Below, in pieces: positions 16,278 to 24,970 of a DNA stretch of 64,000 bases. A program made the translations under genes and the position numbers. Source of the DNA: Planctomycetota bacterium (lineage in GTDB: Bacteria > Planctomycetota > Phycisphaerae > Phycisphaerales > UBA1924); the NCBI GenBank assembly GCA_023432465.1, contig JAEYUO010000034.1, positions 1 through 64,000 of the forward strand, in the 5' to 3' direction. Position 1 is the stretch's first letter. Every line of letters starts with the position of its first letter. The notes beneath the pieces were generated by a model. It made no database searches and had not been told where the DNA came from. It worked only from the letters and a program-made list of their open reading frames with translations.

Positions 16278-17318
16278 ATGACCACCATGAGCGTCGCCCC
16301 GCCCGCAGCCGACGTCCAGACCGGTGACCCGCAACCGGTTCACTGGACGCACCGATCGCTCTTGGGGTTGCAGGGGCTGAGCGCGGAGGAGCTTCGAACG
16401 CTGCTGAAGACCGCCGCGGGATTCGCGGAGGTGTCGGGCAGAAGCGTGAAGAAGGTTCCGGCGCTTCGGGGGAAGGTGGTGGCCAATCTGTTCTTCGAGG
16501 ACTCGACGCGGACGCGGCTGAGCTTCACGCTCGCGGCGCAGCGGCTGAGCGCGGATGTGATCGACCTGACGAGTTCCGGCTCGAGCGTGAGCAAGGGCGA
16601 GAGCACGGTTGACACCGCGCGGAACGTCGAAGCGATGGGGGTCGATGCGCTGGTGGTGCGGCACAAGTCGTCGGGCGCGCCTGGGCTGGTAGCGGCGGGG
16701 GTGAAGTGCTCGGTGATCAACGCGGGTGACGGCAAGCATGAGCACCCGACGCAGGGATTGCTCGACATCTACACGCTGGCGGAGGCGAACGGTCGGCTGG
16801 AGAGCTTTGACCTTTCGGGCTTGCGGGTGGCGATTGTGGGGGATGTGGTGAGCTCGCGCGTGGCGCGGTCGAACATCGCGGGGCTGACGAAGCTGGGCGC
16901 AAAGGTGGTATGCGTCGGACCGGGGACGCTTGCGCCCAGGAGCATGGAGACGCTGGGGTGCACGGTTGATGATGACCTGGAGGCGGTGCTGCCGACGGTG
17001 GATGCGGTGAACATGCTGCGGATTCAGTTTGAGCGGCACGGCGAGGGCGCGGCGGGCGCAAAGCCCGGTTCCGAGCCGGCACGCGCCTCCCCCGCGTTCC
17101 CGAGCACCCGCGAGTACTCACGCGGGTATGCGCTGACGGTGGAACGGGCGCGGATGCTGAAGCCGGGCGCGATCGTAATGCATCCGGGTCCGATGAATCG
17201 CGGGATCGAGATCGCCGACGAGGTGGCCGATGGCCCCAAGAGCGTGATTCTGCGTCAGGTGGCCAACGGGCTGGCGGTGCGGATGGCGGCGTTGTATCTG
17301 TGTGTGTCTCGGGGCTGA
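16278..17318 (+). CDS. pyrB: Aspartate carbamoyltransferase catalytic subunit
   Basis: 346 aa. Catalyses the committed step of pyrimidine synthesis, carbamoyl phosphate plus aspartate. The carbamoyl phosphate-binding motif FFEDSTRTR is at residues 72-80. Also present are SSVSKGES (the 80s-loop type), INAGDGKHEHPTQGLLD and IVMHPGPMNRGIEI, so all catalytic signatures are intact. A segment of about 20 residues rich in Gly, Ala, Pro and Ser (after IQFERHGEG) is inserted in the 240s-type loop that closes over aspartate; in homologues this loop is shorter. No pyrI regulatory subunit gene follows. ATG 16278 has no ribosome site, only a TACCCT box 8 bases upstream. Confidence 0.95.
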   Translation: MTTMSVAPPAADVQTGDPQPVHWTHRSLLGLQGLSAEELRTLLKTAAGFAEVSGRSVKKVPALRGKVVANLFFEDSTRTRLSFTLAAQRLSADVIDLTSSGSSVSKGESTVDTARNVEAMGVDALVVRHKSSGAPGLVAAGVKCSVINAGDGKHEHPTQGLLDIYTLAEANGRLESFDLSGLRVAIVGDVVSSRVARSNIAGLTKLGAKVVCVGPGTLAPRSMETLGCTVDDDLEAVLPTVDAVNMLRIQFERHGEGAAGAKPGSEPARASPAFPSTREYSRGYALTVERARMLKPGAIVMHPGPMNRGIEIADEVADGPKSVILRQVANGLAVRMAALYLCVSRG

Positions 17319-17320
17319 GT

Positions 17321-17395
17321 GGTGAAGAGCGAGCGGTGATTGGGGCTGATTGGGTGCCTTTCACCCGTCACTGATCACCCTTCATCGATCACCGG
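17321..17395. repeat. Heptamer-phased repeat between pyrB and der
   Basis: Five consecutive 7-base words beginning TCA (17361-17395, for example TCACCCG, TCACTGA) face a left arm with GGTGA words at 7-base multiples (17321, 17335). The arms are partly complementary (GGTGAT/ATCACC), so a hairpin is possible. No T tract. Confidence 0.75.
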
Positions 17396-17406
17396 GCATC
17401 CCCGCA

Positions 17407-17412
17407 TACCCT
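17407..17412 (+). promoter_or_regulatory. -10-like box of der (leaderless type)
   Basis: TACCCT ends 5 bases before the der ATG at 17418. No ribosome-binding site lies in between. Confidence 0.45.
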
Positions 17413-17417
17413 TCCTC

Positions 17418-19277
17418 ATGACCGTTCCCCGCGTTGCAATTGTCGGCCGCCCCAATGTCGGCAAGTCGTCCCTCCTCAACATGCTGGCGCACAACAAGGT
17501 GTCGATCGTGGACCCGACGCCGGGCACGACGCGCGACCGCGTGAGCATCCTGGTCGAGCTGACGCATTCAGATCAACCATTGCCTGATCACGGCGGGATC
17601 GTGCGGACGATCGAGCTGACCGACACCGGCGGGTACGGGGTGTATGTCGCCGAGGGTCGGCGGTATGACGATGTCGGGTCGGACCTGACGCGGCTGACCA
17701 AGGACATCGAGCACCAGATCTCCGAGGCGGTGGCGGGGGCCGACCTGGTGCTGTTTGTGATCGATGCGCAGGCCGGCGTGACCGCGGCGGATGAGCAGAT
17801 CGCGAGGCTGCTGCGCGAGCGTGTGCTGGGTCGCAAGAGCAACCCGAACCTGCGCGTGATCGTGGTGGGGAACAAGACCGACGGCCCGCGCTGGGAGGCG
17901 CACGCGCTGGAGGCCGCGGCGATGGGATTCGGGCAGCCGCTGGCGGTCTCGGCGAAGAACAACTACTTCCGGCGGGACTTCATCGATGCGCTGTACGAGG
18001 CGGTGGCTGAGCTGCCGGGGCAGGAAGACTGGGGCGCGGCGGATGCGGCGAGCGCGAAGTCGCAGGCGGCGGGGGAGATGCACATCGCGATCATCGGCAA
18101 GCGGAACGCGGGGAAGAGCACGCTGGTGAACGCGCTGGCGGGCGAGGAGCGGGTAATCGTCTCGGAGATCGCGGGGACGACCCGGGACGCGGTCGATGTG
18201 CGGTTTGAGATGGACGGGCACACGTTCGTCGCGATCGACACGGCGGGGCTGCGCAAGAAGAAGAGCTTTGCGGACCGCATCGAGTGGTTCGCCTTTGACC
18301 GGGCCCAGCGGAGCGTGGACCGGGCCGACATCGTGCTGCTGCTGATCGACGCGACCGAGCCCACAAGCCAGGTGGATCAGCACCTGGCGCAGATGATCCG
18401 CAAGTCGTTCAAGCCGTGCGTGCTCGTGGTGAACAAGTGGGACCTTGTGGAGGGCAAGCGCGCCGCCGAGGGCCCCAACCGCGGGCGCGAGATCACGCCG
18501 GAGGTGTATGAGGAGTATCTGCGCAAGGAGCTCAAGGGCTTGCCGTTTGCGCCGATCGCGTTTGTCTCGGCGGACAAGGGGGAGAACGTCAAGGAGACGA
18601 TCCGTCTGGCGATCGAGCTGTTCGAGCAGTCGAGCAAGCGGGTCTCCACGGGCAAGCTCAACCGCGTGCTGCGGAACATCCTCGCGACGCGGGGGCCGTC
18701 GAGCAAGCTCGGCACGTTTGCCAAGGCGTTCTACATCGCGCAGGTCGCGGTGCGTCCTCCGACGATCGTGCTGGTGGTGAACACGCCGGGGCTGTTCAGC
18801 GTGAACTATCAGAAGTTCCTGCTCAACCGGCTGCGCGAGGAGCTGGAGTTTGGCGAGGTGCCGATCAAGCTGCTGATCCGCGCCCGCAAGCGTGCGGAGC
18901 TGGATGATCTGCTGTCGGGTCGCCACGCCGAGAGCAAGGGCCGCGGGGCGGGCCTGGGCGAGGATGGCGACAACGATGCAGCACTGCTGAGCCAGTTCGG
19001 TACAAGTCTTGAGGGCCCGGGCGATGAACCGGACATCGAGGTGCCGTTCGGGGATGAGGATGGCGAGGATGCGCGGTCGTTCTTCGAGGACGACGCCCCC
19101 GCGCCGAGCAAGCCGGCGCGTGTGAAGCCCGGGCGTCCGGCGCCGCAGGCCGCGAAGCCGGCGGCGGCCCGCGGCAAGGCCAAGGCTGCTCCGGCCGAAC
19201 CGCGTCGCGGCAAGGCTCCCGCGAGCATCACCAAGAAGCAGGGCGGCGTGCGAAGAAGCGGGCGCGGCAGACGGTAA
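17418..19277 (+). CDS. der: Ribosome biogenesis GTPase Der (EngA) with long C-terminal tail
   Basis: 619 aa; typical Der proteins are about 440-490. First G domain: GRPNVGKS (residues 10-17), DPTPGTTRD, DTGG, and NKTD. Second G domain: GKRNAGKST, SEIAGTTRDAVD, DTAGLRKKK, and NKWD. A KH-like domain follows, ending near RARKRAELDD. It acts in assembly of the large ribosomal subunit. The remaining roughly 110 residues are low complexity: first acidic (EVPFGDEDGEDARSFFEDD), then Pro/Ala/Lys/Arg-rich and strongly basic. The start is ATG 17418, which heads GTPase homology; the in-frame stretch upstream is the heptamer repeat spacer. Confidence 0.95.
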   Translation: MTVPRVAIVGRPNVGKSSLLNMLAHNKVSIVDPTPGTTRDRVSILVELTHSDQPLPDHGGIVRTIELTDTGGYGVYVAEGRRYDDVGSDLTRLTKDIEHQISEAVAGADLVLFVIDAQAGVTAADEQIARLLRERVLGRKSNPNLRVIVVGNKTDGPRWEAHALEAAAMGFGQPLAVSAKNNYFRRDFIDALYEAVAELPGQEDWGAADAASAKSQAAGEMHIAIIGKRNAGKSTLVNALAGEERVIVSEIAGTTRDAVDVRFEMDGHTFVAIDTAGLRKKKSFADRIEWFAFDRAQRSVDRADIVLLLIDATEPTSQVDQHLAQMIRKSFKPCVLVVNKWDLVEGKRAAEGPNRGREITPEVYEEYLRKELKGLPFAPIAFVSADKGENVKETIRLAIELFEQSSKRVSTGKLNRVLRNILATRGPSSKLGTFAKAFYIAQVAVRPPTIVLVVNTPGLFSVNYQKFLLNRLREELEFGEVPIKLLIRARKRAELDDLLSGRHAESKGRGAGLGEDGDNDAALLSQFGTSLEGPGDEPDIEVPFGDEDGEDARSFFEDDAPAPSKPARVKPGRPAPQAAKPAAARGKAKAAPAEPRRGKAPASITKKQGGVRRSGRGRR

Positions 19278-19280
19278 AGT
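19275..19280 (+). promoter_or_regulatory. Possible -10 box overlapping the der stop codon
   Basis: TAAAGT overlaps the TAA stop of der and lies 28 bases before the ATG of the thioredoxin fusion gene. The gene also has a good GGAGG ribosome site at 19293-19297. Confidence 0.3.
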
Positions 19281-19303
19281 CTCTTACTCTTCGGAGGTTT
19301 TCC

Positions 19304-21382
19304 ATGATCGGCTTTGCGAGGTCATTCGCGTTCGCGGCGGCGGCGACAGCAGTCATGGGTTTGGGGGCGCACGCCCGGGGAGAATCGCAGCAGCCCGGCG
19401 CGACGAACCCGCAGGCCGGGGCGGCGGCAATGCCGCCGGAGGTCCGCACGGTTCTCGACCGAGCCAAGCGTGCGTATGACGCGGCGGGTTCGTATCGGGA
19501 CCGCGCGGAGGTGACGTTCGACCTGCGCGGCAAGGACAGTGCGGGGGATCTGATCGAGCAGAGCACGACCAACGAGATCGAGTTCCTGTTTCAGCGACCG
19601 GGCAGGTTTGTCGTCCGCACCGATGAGATGCGCATCGTCTCCAACGGCACGACGGTCTGGGCCATCATGGAGCAGATCGGCCAGTTCACCGAGTCGAGTG
19701 CGCCGAGCGATGTCGGCCTGGTCGGGAGCGACCCCGTCCTGAGCCTGCTGCACCAGCACCGGCCCGCGCTGGTGCTGCTCAGCCCGCCCGCGACGGCCGC
19801 GGATCGGTTTTTCCGTGCGGGGACCACGTTTGAGCGGGCGCTGCCCGAGCCGCGCAACGGCCAGCCGGGCGTGCGGATCAGCGGGATCACCGATCCGGCG
19901 ATGCCGGGGATGGGCGCCTCGCCGTACTCCGCGTGGTTCAGCGATCAGACGGGGCTGCTGGAGGAGCTTCGGATCGATCTCACGCGGACGTTTGCGAGCA
20001 TGCTCGTGGGCGCGCCGGAGGATGACATCCCCGGGACGCCCAAGACCGTCGACAAGGCGGAGTTGCTGTACGCGTTCTCGAGCATCCGGGTGGACCAGCC
20101 TGTCCCGGCCTCGACGTTTGAGTACACGCCGGCCGCATCCATGCGGAAGGTCGAGACGTTTGAGCTTGGCGCGCCGCGCGGCGCCGCCCAGATGGCGCTG
20201 ATCGGCCAGGAGGCCGCGGTTTTCGCCGGGCAGACGCTGGCCGGGGATGAAGTCTCGCTGGACGCGCTCCGCGGCAAGGTTGTCGTGCTGGATTTCTGGG
20301 CGATGTGGTGCGCGCCGTGTGTTGCCGTTCTGCCCCAGGTGCAGCGGGTCGCGGAGCGGTTCGCCGGACGCAACGTGGTGGTGATCGGCATCAATCAGGA
20401 CCGCGCCGGAAGCGAAGAGAAGGTGCGCGAGTTCCTCGCCGCCAGGAGCATCAACTTCCGCCAGATTCTCGACTTTGAGGGCGAGCTGGGCGAGGCGTAC
20501 CGCGTCTCGGCGATCCCATGCACGGTGATCATCGACCCGAAGGGAGTCATCCAGGACATCGACCTGGGCGGGCATCAGAACCTCGAGGAGTCGCTCTCGG
20601 AGCGAATCGAGACGGTGCTTCGCGGCGAGTCCATCCACGGCCCGGAGGCGCTGGCCCGCTTCGCGCAGGGGGTTGATGACCGGCAGATCGTGGATGACGA
20701 CACTGGTCCGTCGGATGCGCCCGCGGTCGGGCCGGAGACGATCAACGCGCAGCTGATCGCCGACGGGGAGCGGACACAGGGAGTTTCCGCCGCGGCGGGG
20801 GCGAGGATGACCGATGTCGACGGGGACGGAAAGGCGGAGTACATCGCGCCGGACTATTCGAGCGGCGGCCTGGTGGTTTTGTCTCAGGACGGCGAGCTTG
20901 TGAAGAAGGTTCGGCTCCGCGGCGCGCCGCGCGGGTTCATCGGCTATGCCGCGCCCGCGGCGATCGCCGGTCCCCGCGGGTGGCTGGTGGCGACGGCGGA
21001 GGGGTACACCGAGGCGCCCAACGCGGTCGTTCGGTATCACGACTCTGAGGGCGAGCTTGCGTGGTCGTTCACCATCCCGACGCCGGCGGGGATCGCCGCG
21101 CAGATCCCGTTCGTCGAGGCCGCGGACCTTGACGGCGACTCGCGCGCGGAAGTGGTGGTGCTGGCGATGCTCTTCCCGCGCGGCGGCGGGGGCAACCCGG
21201 CGGCGAACAAGGCGTGGCTGTTCGTTCTGGACAGCGCCGGCAACACGCTTGCCGCGAAGCAGGTCGGGAGCATCGCGACGGGGGCGTTCATCACCTCGCC
21301 TGGAGACAAGGACCTCCGAACGATTGTCGTGATGGCGGACAACGCGGTGAAGCGGTTCACGTTTGATAACCGTCGGCGATAA
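19304..21382 (+). CDS. Secreted TlpA-like thioredoxin with N-terminal LolA-like and C-terminal FG-GAP-like parts
   Basis: 692 aa. Signal peptide at about 1-26. Residues 45-290 form a domain resembling DUF2092/LolA-like outer-membrane-lipoprotein-sorting folds (YRDRAEVTFDLRGK, EFLFQRPGRFVVRTD). Residues about 305-445 are a TlpA/ResA-type thioredoxin domain with the redox pair in WCAPC at 335-339 and the cis-Pro segment VSAIPCTVIIDPKG. The C-terminal part has calcium-binding-like repeats MTDVDGDGKAEYIAPDY and AADLDGDSRAEVVVLAM, typical of FG-GAP/VCBS propellers. The protein probably acts in the periplasm as a disulfide reductase or oxidase. Three-part fusions of this kind are common in planctomycetes by my recollection, but this one's partner is unknown. 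GGAGG lies 6 bases before the ATG. Confidence 0.82.
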   Translation: MIGFARSFAFAAAATAVMGLGAHARGESQQPGATNPQAGAAAMPPEVRTVLDRAKRAYDAAGSYRDRAEVTFDLRGKDSAGDLIEQSTTNEIEFLFQRPGRFVVRTDEMRIVSNGTTVWAIMEQIGQFTESSAPSDVGLVGSDPVLSLLHQHRPALVLLSPPATAADRFFRAGTTFERALPEPRNGQPGVRISGITDPAMPGMGASPYSAWFSDQTGLLEELRIDLTRTFASMLVGAPEDDIPGTPKTVDKAELLYAFSSIRVDQPVPASTFEYTPAASMRKVETFELGAPRGAAQMALIGQEAAVFAGQTLAGDEVSLDALRGKVVVLDFWAMWCAPCVAVLPQVQRVAERFAGRNVVVIGINQDRAGSEEKVREFLAARSINFRQILDFEGELGEAYRVSAIPCTVIIDPKGVIQDIDLGGHQNLEESLSERIETVLRGESIHGPEALARFAQGVDDRQIVDDDTGPSDAPAVGPETINAQLIADGERTQGVSAAAGARMTDVDGDGKAEYIAPDYSSGGLVVLSQDGELVKKVRLRGAPRGFIGYAAPAAIAGPRGWLVATAEGYTEAPNAVVRYHDSEGELAWSFTIPTPAGIAAQIPFVEAADLDGDSRAEVVVLAMLFPRGGGGNPAANKAWLFVLDSAGNTLAAKQVGSIATGAFITSPGDKDLRTIVVMADNAVKRFTFDNRRR

Positions 21383-21399
21383 GCCGCCGCGAGCGGCGA

Positions 21400-22479
21400 T
21401 CAGTGTGCGGCCTGCGATCCGCGTGTCGCCGGAGAAGTTCCGACGGGCGCGCGGCTCCTGGCCAGGAATGCGAGTGACACCGCGCCGCCGAGCAGGAACG
21501 CGATGAGTTCCGCGGCGGTGACCATCAAAACGATCAGGCTAAAGGCGTCGAAATCGACCCCTGCGAGCACCTTTCCGATGAGCCCGGCGGTGCCCGCCTC
21601 GCGGAGGCCGAGTTGCCCCGCCGGCGAGACCGAGCCAATCAGGTAGTAGGTGCTCCCGGCCAGGAGCGATTCGTCCCACCGGATGGCGCGCCCGACAATG
21701 GCGGCGGCGACCATGAAGCGCGCGGATTGGACGACCAGATCCGCCAGCCGCCACATCACGACACGCAGCACACCGGCCGGAGAGCCGAGCATCCGCGTCC
21801 CCTCGTGGATGCGGTCGAGCATCGCGCTGTCCCGCAGCCGTCGCGGCATGGGCACGGACTTCCACACCCACGTGATGAGCACCCACCCCCGGCCCGTCCC
21901 CGCGAATGTCGCCGTGCCGATGACCGCGCCGCAGAGCACAGTGATGCCGCCGACGCTGGCGAGCCACCACGCGGCATCGACGCGCCCCCGCCACACTCCG
22001 GCGAGCAACACCGGCCCAAGCACGCACAGCATGATGACGGCCATCGATCCCATCCACGCGCCGATCGTGAGCAAGGGCACGCCGTTGCGGCGATTGTGTG
22101 TGAGGATGCGGAAGATCAGCCCCAGCTTGAAGGGCATGTAATTGCCCAGCGAGGCGATGAAGTTGATGGTGACGACATCGAGCACGGGCAGGCGGCGGAC
22201 AGGCGACACCGCGGCGTGGAACGCAAGGGAGTTGAAGACCGCGCTCAGCAGCGAGAGGGCGACGAGCGAACCGGCCTGCCACCACGGCGCTGCGGCGAGC
22301 TTCCTGAGCTGCTCACTGTTCTCCGGAGAGAGCGCCCGCGCCCCGCACCACCACAGCAGCGCGAGCCCGAGCGCAAAGCCCAACAGATTCAACGCCACCG
22401 CGAGGCGCGATCTGCCCGCGGGTGCGGCGATCAACTCGCTCTCCGTGGGCTGGGCGGCTTGGCTGACGGGATCGCTCAT
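21400..22479 (-). CDS. Lysylphosphatidylglycerol synthase-like flippase-type membrane protein (UPF0104)
   Basis: 359 aa with about seven hydrophobic segments. The conserved ASLGNYMPFKLGLIFR and YLIGSVSPAGQLGLREAGTAGL segments correspond to the two PxK/PxGxG-type motifs of the LPG-synthase transmembrane (YbhN/AglD) family. Such proteins often accompany glycosyltransferases and are proposed to move lipid-linked sugars or lipids. The start codon overlaps the stop of the upstream membrane protein gene (ATGA at 22476-22479), so the two are translationally coupled and likely form one functional unit. The C-terminal 25 residues are hydrophilic. Substrate unknown. Confidence 0.75.
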   Translation of the reverse strand: MSDPVSQAAQPTESELIAAPAGRSRLAVALNLLGFALGLALLWWCGARALSPENSEQLRKLAAAPWWQAGSLVALSLLSAVFNSLAFHAAVSPVRRLPVLDVVTINFIASLGNYMPFKLGLIFRILTHNRRNGVPLLTIGAWMGSMAVIMLCVLGPVLLAGVWRGRVDAAWWLASVGGITVLCGAVIGTATFAGTGRGWVLITWVWKSVPMPRRLRDSAMLDRIHEGTRMLGSPAGVLRVVMWRLADLVVQSARFMVAAAIVGRAIRWDESLLAGSTYYLIGSVSPAGQLGLREAGTAGLIGKVLAGVDFDAFSLIVLMVTAAELIAFLLGGAVSLAFLARSRAPVGTSPATRGSQAAH

Positions 22480-24845
22480 GGCTTGTCTTTATCGGCCAAT
22501 TCGTCGAGCCGGACGAGCACGCGGGTGGGACGGTCTCGGACAGACCCGGGAACCGTCCACACCTTCACCGGCACACACCCGGCCCGGGGGTGTGAGAGCC
22601 AGGCCTGTATCTTGTCGAGCGTCACAGCAGGATCGAAGTATTGGTCGCGGTCGATCAGCCTCGCCAGTTCATCAAAGTTGATGAGCACCAGACCGATTCC
22701 CCGCTCGCGCAGGTCACGGGTCCACGCCTCGGGATCATCGGACGATGCACGGATGACATCGCCGAGCGGCGAGGTATCCCACGTGGTGTGGTACACGACC
22801 CCGGCCTCCGGCCCGCCGGTTGCTCCGAGGTAGTACAGCGGTGTCGCATCGCCGAGCAGGTACACCGCGGCGGGCTCGCCGGGCGCAAAGTCCTGTTCGC
22901 GCGCCAGCAGGGCGGACCGCACCAATCCGCCGAGCGTGCCGGGCTGCACAGCGAGGTTGATGAGTTCGTACGGCCCGGCGGCCTCGTGGAGCGTCGCGGC
23001 CTGTTCGAGCGGCGAGAGATCGGGGTAGATGCTCTCGCCGCGATGCGATCCGGTGAACTCCGCCACTCCGCCGATGAGCAGGGCGTTGGGCGCGCCGCCA
23101 CGCTGCTGGAGGAAGCCCAGCACTGCGCCCCACGGCATGACCAGCAGGAGCGCGAGCACCCCGTACGACACGAGCCCGCTCCGCAGTCGCTTCTCGGGCG
23201 TGCCCGGCTGACCGCCCCCTGCAAACGCGACGGCGATTCCGATCCCCAGCAGCATCGCCATCGGCGCGATGAGCGGGACCAGGAATCGCGACTGCAGGTG
23301 GGTGAAGAACAGCCATGCGAGCAGGCCGCATGCCACACCGCCGATGAGCAGCAATGTCACCTTGCGCGTGCGGGCCTCGCACACGCCCACGACCGCCGCG
23401 GCGAGCGCAAGCCAGGGTGTCGCCCCCCACTGCCCGTGCAACCAGCCGCGCGATGTGAAGAGCATCGAGACCCGGTCGAGGAGCGATCCGTCGAACGCGT
23501 GCATTCGCGCGTGCCGGACTGCCTGCTCAGCGGTCCAGTGGCCGGTGCCCAGCAGTTCCGCGGCGAAGGGGAACACCGGGTTCCCCGCGGCGAGTGCGTT
23601 GCGAACCAGCCACGGAACGATCGCGATGATGCCGCCGATGCTCCCCGCGATGACCGCGCCCGCGCAGGCGCGTGCCCATGCTCGAGATGACGGGCTTCGT
23701 TGGACGCCGAGCATGAGGATGCCCACCGCCGGGCCGACAAGCAGGAGCGCGGTGGGCTTGCAGGAACTGGCCAGGCCGACCAGCAGGCCGATCCCCGCGC
23801 ACCGAACCCACCGGCCGACAGGGGGCGATGGGCCAGTCGCACGGTCGACGCACAGCAGCATCGCTCCGGCGATATTCAGCACCACACCCATCTCGTTGTA
23901 TGCCAGCGATCCGCACACGATCGTCCACCCGGTGCTGAGCACGGTGATCGCCGCGACGAACCCTGCGATCGTACTCTGGGCATCGTTCGCACCGACGCTC
24001 CGGGCGACGGCCCACGCACACCGTCCGCACAGAATCGCGGCGAGAATGCCGATGAGCGCGTGCAGGAACTGGCACGAATACACCCACACACCGTCGCCGC
24101 CGAGCATGCGGTCCACAACCCCGCCTCGCCCGGTCGCGCCGCCCCCCACCATCATCTGCCCCACATGAAGATACCCCGCCTCGACGTACCCCGGGAGGTA
24201 GGAATACACATTGTGAGCAGCCGGTTGAAGCCCATTCGCGGCCCACTCCTTGGGCAGTTGCAGGTGATAGCTCAGCGCGTCATACGCGCCGAACTCCGAC
24301 TCCCACAGCCACCCCGGCGCGTTGGCCGAGGCGACAGCAAGCGTCGCGAGCCCCGGTGCTGCGAACAGCGCAAGCCACGGCAGAGCCGGCCACTCTTCAG
24401 GCGCGAGTTCGCCGCGGAGCATTTGATCGAGCAGGAGCCCAATCCCACACGCGGAGACGGACCACGCCACCAGCCGCGGGGCGATCCCGTCGCCGCTGAG
24501 CAGCCCGAGGCACCCAAGCAGGTGCGAGACCCAGAGCATCAACCCCACGCCGAGCGCGCTCTGAATCCAGAGTCTCGAATCGAGTCCGCGCGCAAGCATC
24601 GCGGCGGGAATCCGCCCGACCCCGATCGCCCCGAGCATGTACGCCAAGGCGAAGAGGCCCCCGTGCAGGGTGATGGAGATGGAAGAGAGCACTCCGACCG
24701 CCGCAGACCCTGGCGCGACTTCCGGTCCGTGCCCGGTGGCGCTCAACACGCAGATGATCACGAGCGTCAACCCACCGAGCGCGATCGCCGGGCCCATGCC
24801 GCGGCCGGGCTTCGCGCGAGGTTGTGGGGCGGCGGGGCCGGACAT
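22476..24845 (-). CDS. Large multi-pass membrane protein, GT-C glycosyltransferase-like
   Basis: 789 aa with at least 12 hydrophobic segments through about residue 640, then a soluble tail of about 150 residues containing AVYLLGDATPLYYLG and GIGLVLINFDELARL. The first extracytoplasmic loop after a transmembrane helix has ESEFGAYDALSYHLQLPKEWA and SYLPGYVEAGYLHVGQMM. This is the style of PMT/GT-C enzymes, which use lipid-linked sugars and bear an acidic pair in loop 1. The C-terminal segment resembles domains that follow GT-C cores in planctomycete proteins. I choose ATG 24843-24845 (MSGPAAPQ); an in-frame ATG at 24896 is also possible. Coupled to the following LPG-synthase-like gene. Confidence 0.65.
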   Translation of the reverse strand: MSGPAAPQPRAKPGRGMGPAIALGGLTLVIICVLSATGHGPEVAPGSAAVGVLSSISITLHGGLFALAYMLGAIGVGRIPAAMLARGLDSRLWIQSALGVGLMLWVSHLLGCLGLLSGDGIAPRLVAWSVSACGIGLLLDQMLRGELAPEEWPALPWLALFAAPGLATLAVASANAPGWLWESEFGAYDALSYHLQLPKEWAANGLQPAAHNVYSYLPGYVEAGYLHVGQMMVGGGATGRGGVVDRMLGGDGVWVYSCQFLHALIGILAAILCGRCAWAVARSVGANDAQSTIAGFVAAITVLSTGWTIVCGSLAYNEMGVVLNIAGAMLLCVDRATGPSPPVGRWVRCAGIGLLVGLASSCKPTALLLVGPAVGILMLGVQRSPSSRAWARACAGAVIAGSIGGIIAIVPWLVRNALAAGNPVFPFAAELLGTGHWTAEQAVRHARMHAFDGSLLDRVSMLFTSRGWLHGQWGATPWLALAAAVVGVCEARTRKVTLLLIGGVACGLLAWLFFTHLQSRFLVPLIAPMAMLLGIGIAVAFAGGGQPGTPEKRLRSGLVSYGVLALLLVMPWGAVLGFLQQRGGAPNALLIGGVAEFTGSHRGESIYPDLSPLEQAATLHEAAGPYELINLAVQPGTLGGLVRSALLAREQDFAPGEPAAVYLLGDATPLYYLGATGGPEAGVVYHTTWDTSPLGDVIRASSDDPEAWTRDLRERGIGLVLINFDELARLIDRDQYFDPAVTLDKIQAWLSHPRAGCVPVKVWTVPGSVRDRPTRVLVRLDELADKDKP

Positions 24846-24958
24846 TGAGTGGAGTGTAGTTGATCCCTGGCGGGCACTTCTCCTGCGACCGGCCATGCGG
24901 CCCCGTCGGCAAGCCCCCTCACACTTCGGACACGCTCCTCAAGACTTGCCACATCCCC

Positions 24959-24964
24959 TACCCT
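24959..24964 (+). promoter_or_regulatory. -10-like box of fur-like gene (leaderless type)
   Basis: TACCCT ends 6 bases before GTG 24971. No ribosome-binding site follows. Same hexamer as upstream of der and pyrB. Confidence 0.5.
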
Positions 24965-24970
24965 TGCGGC

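Noticed and set aside
21383..21397. Bidirectional terminator between convergent genes
   Set aside because: The GCCGC/GCGGC stem has only 5 pairs and no T tract on either side.
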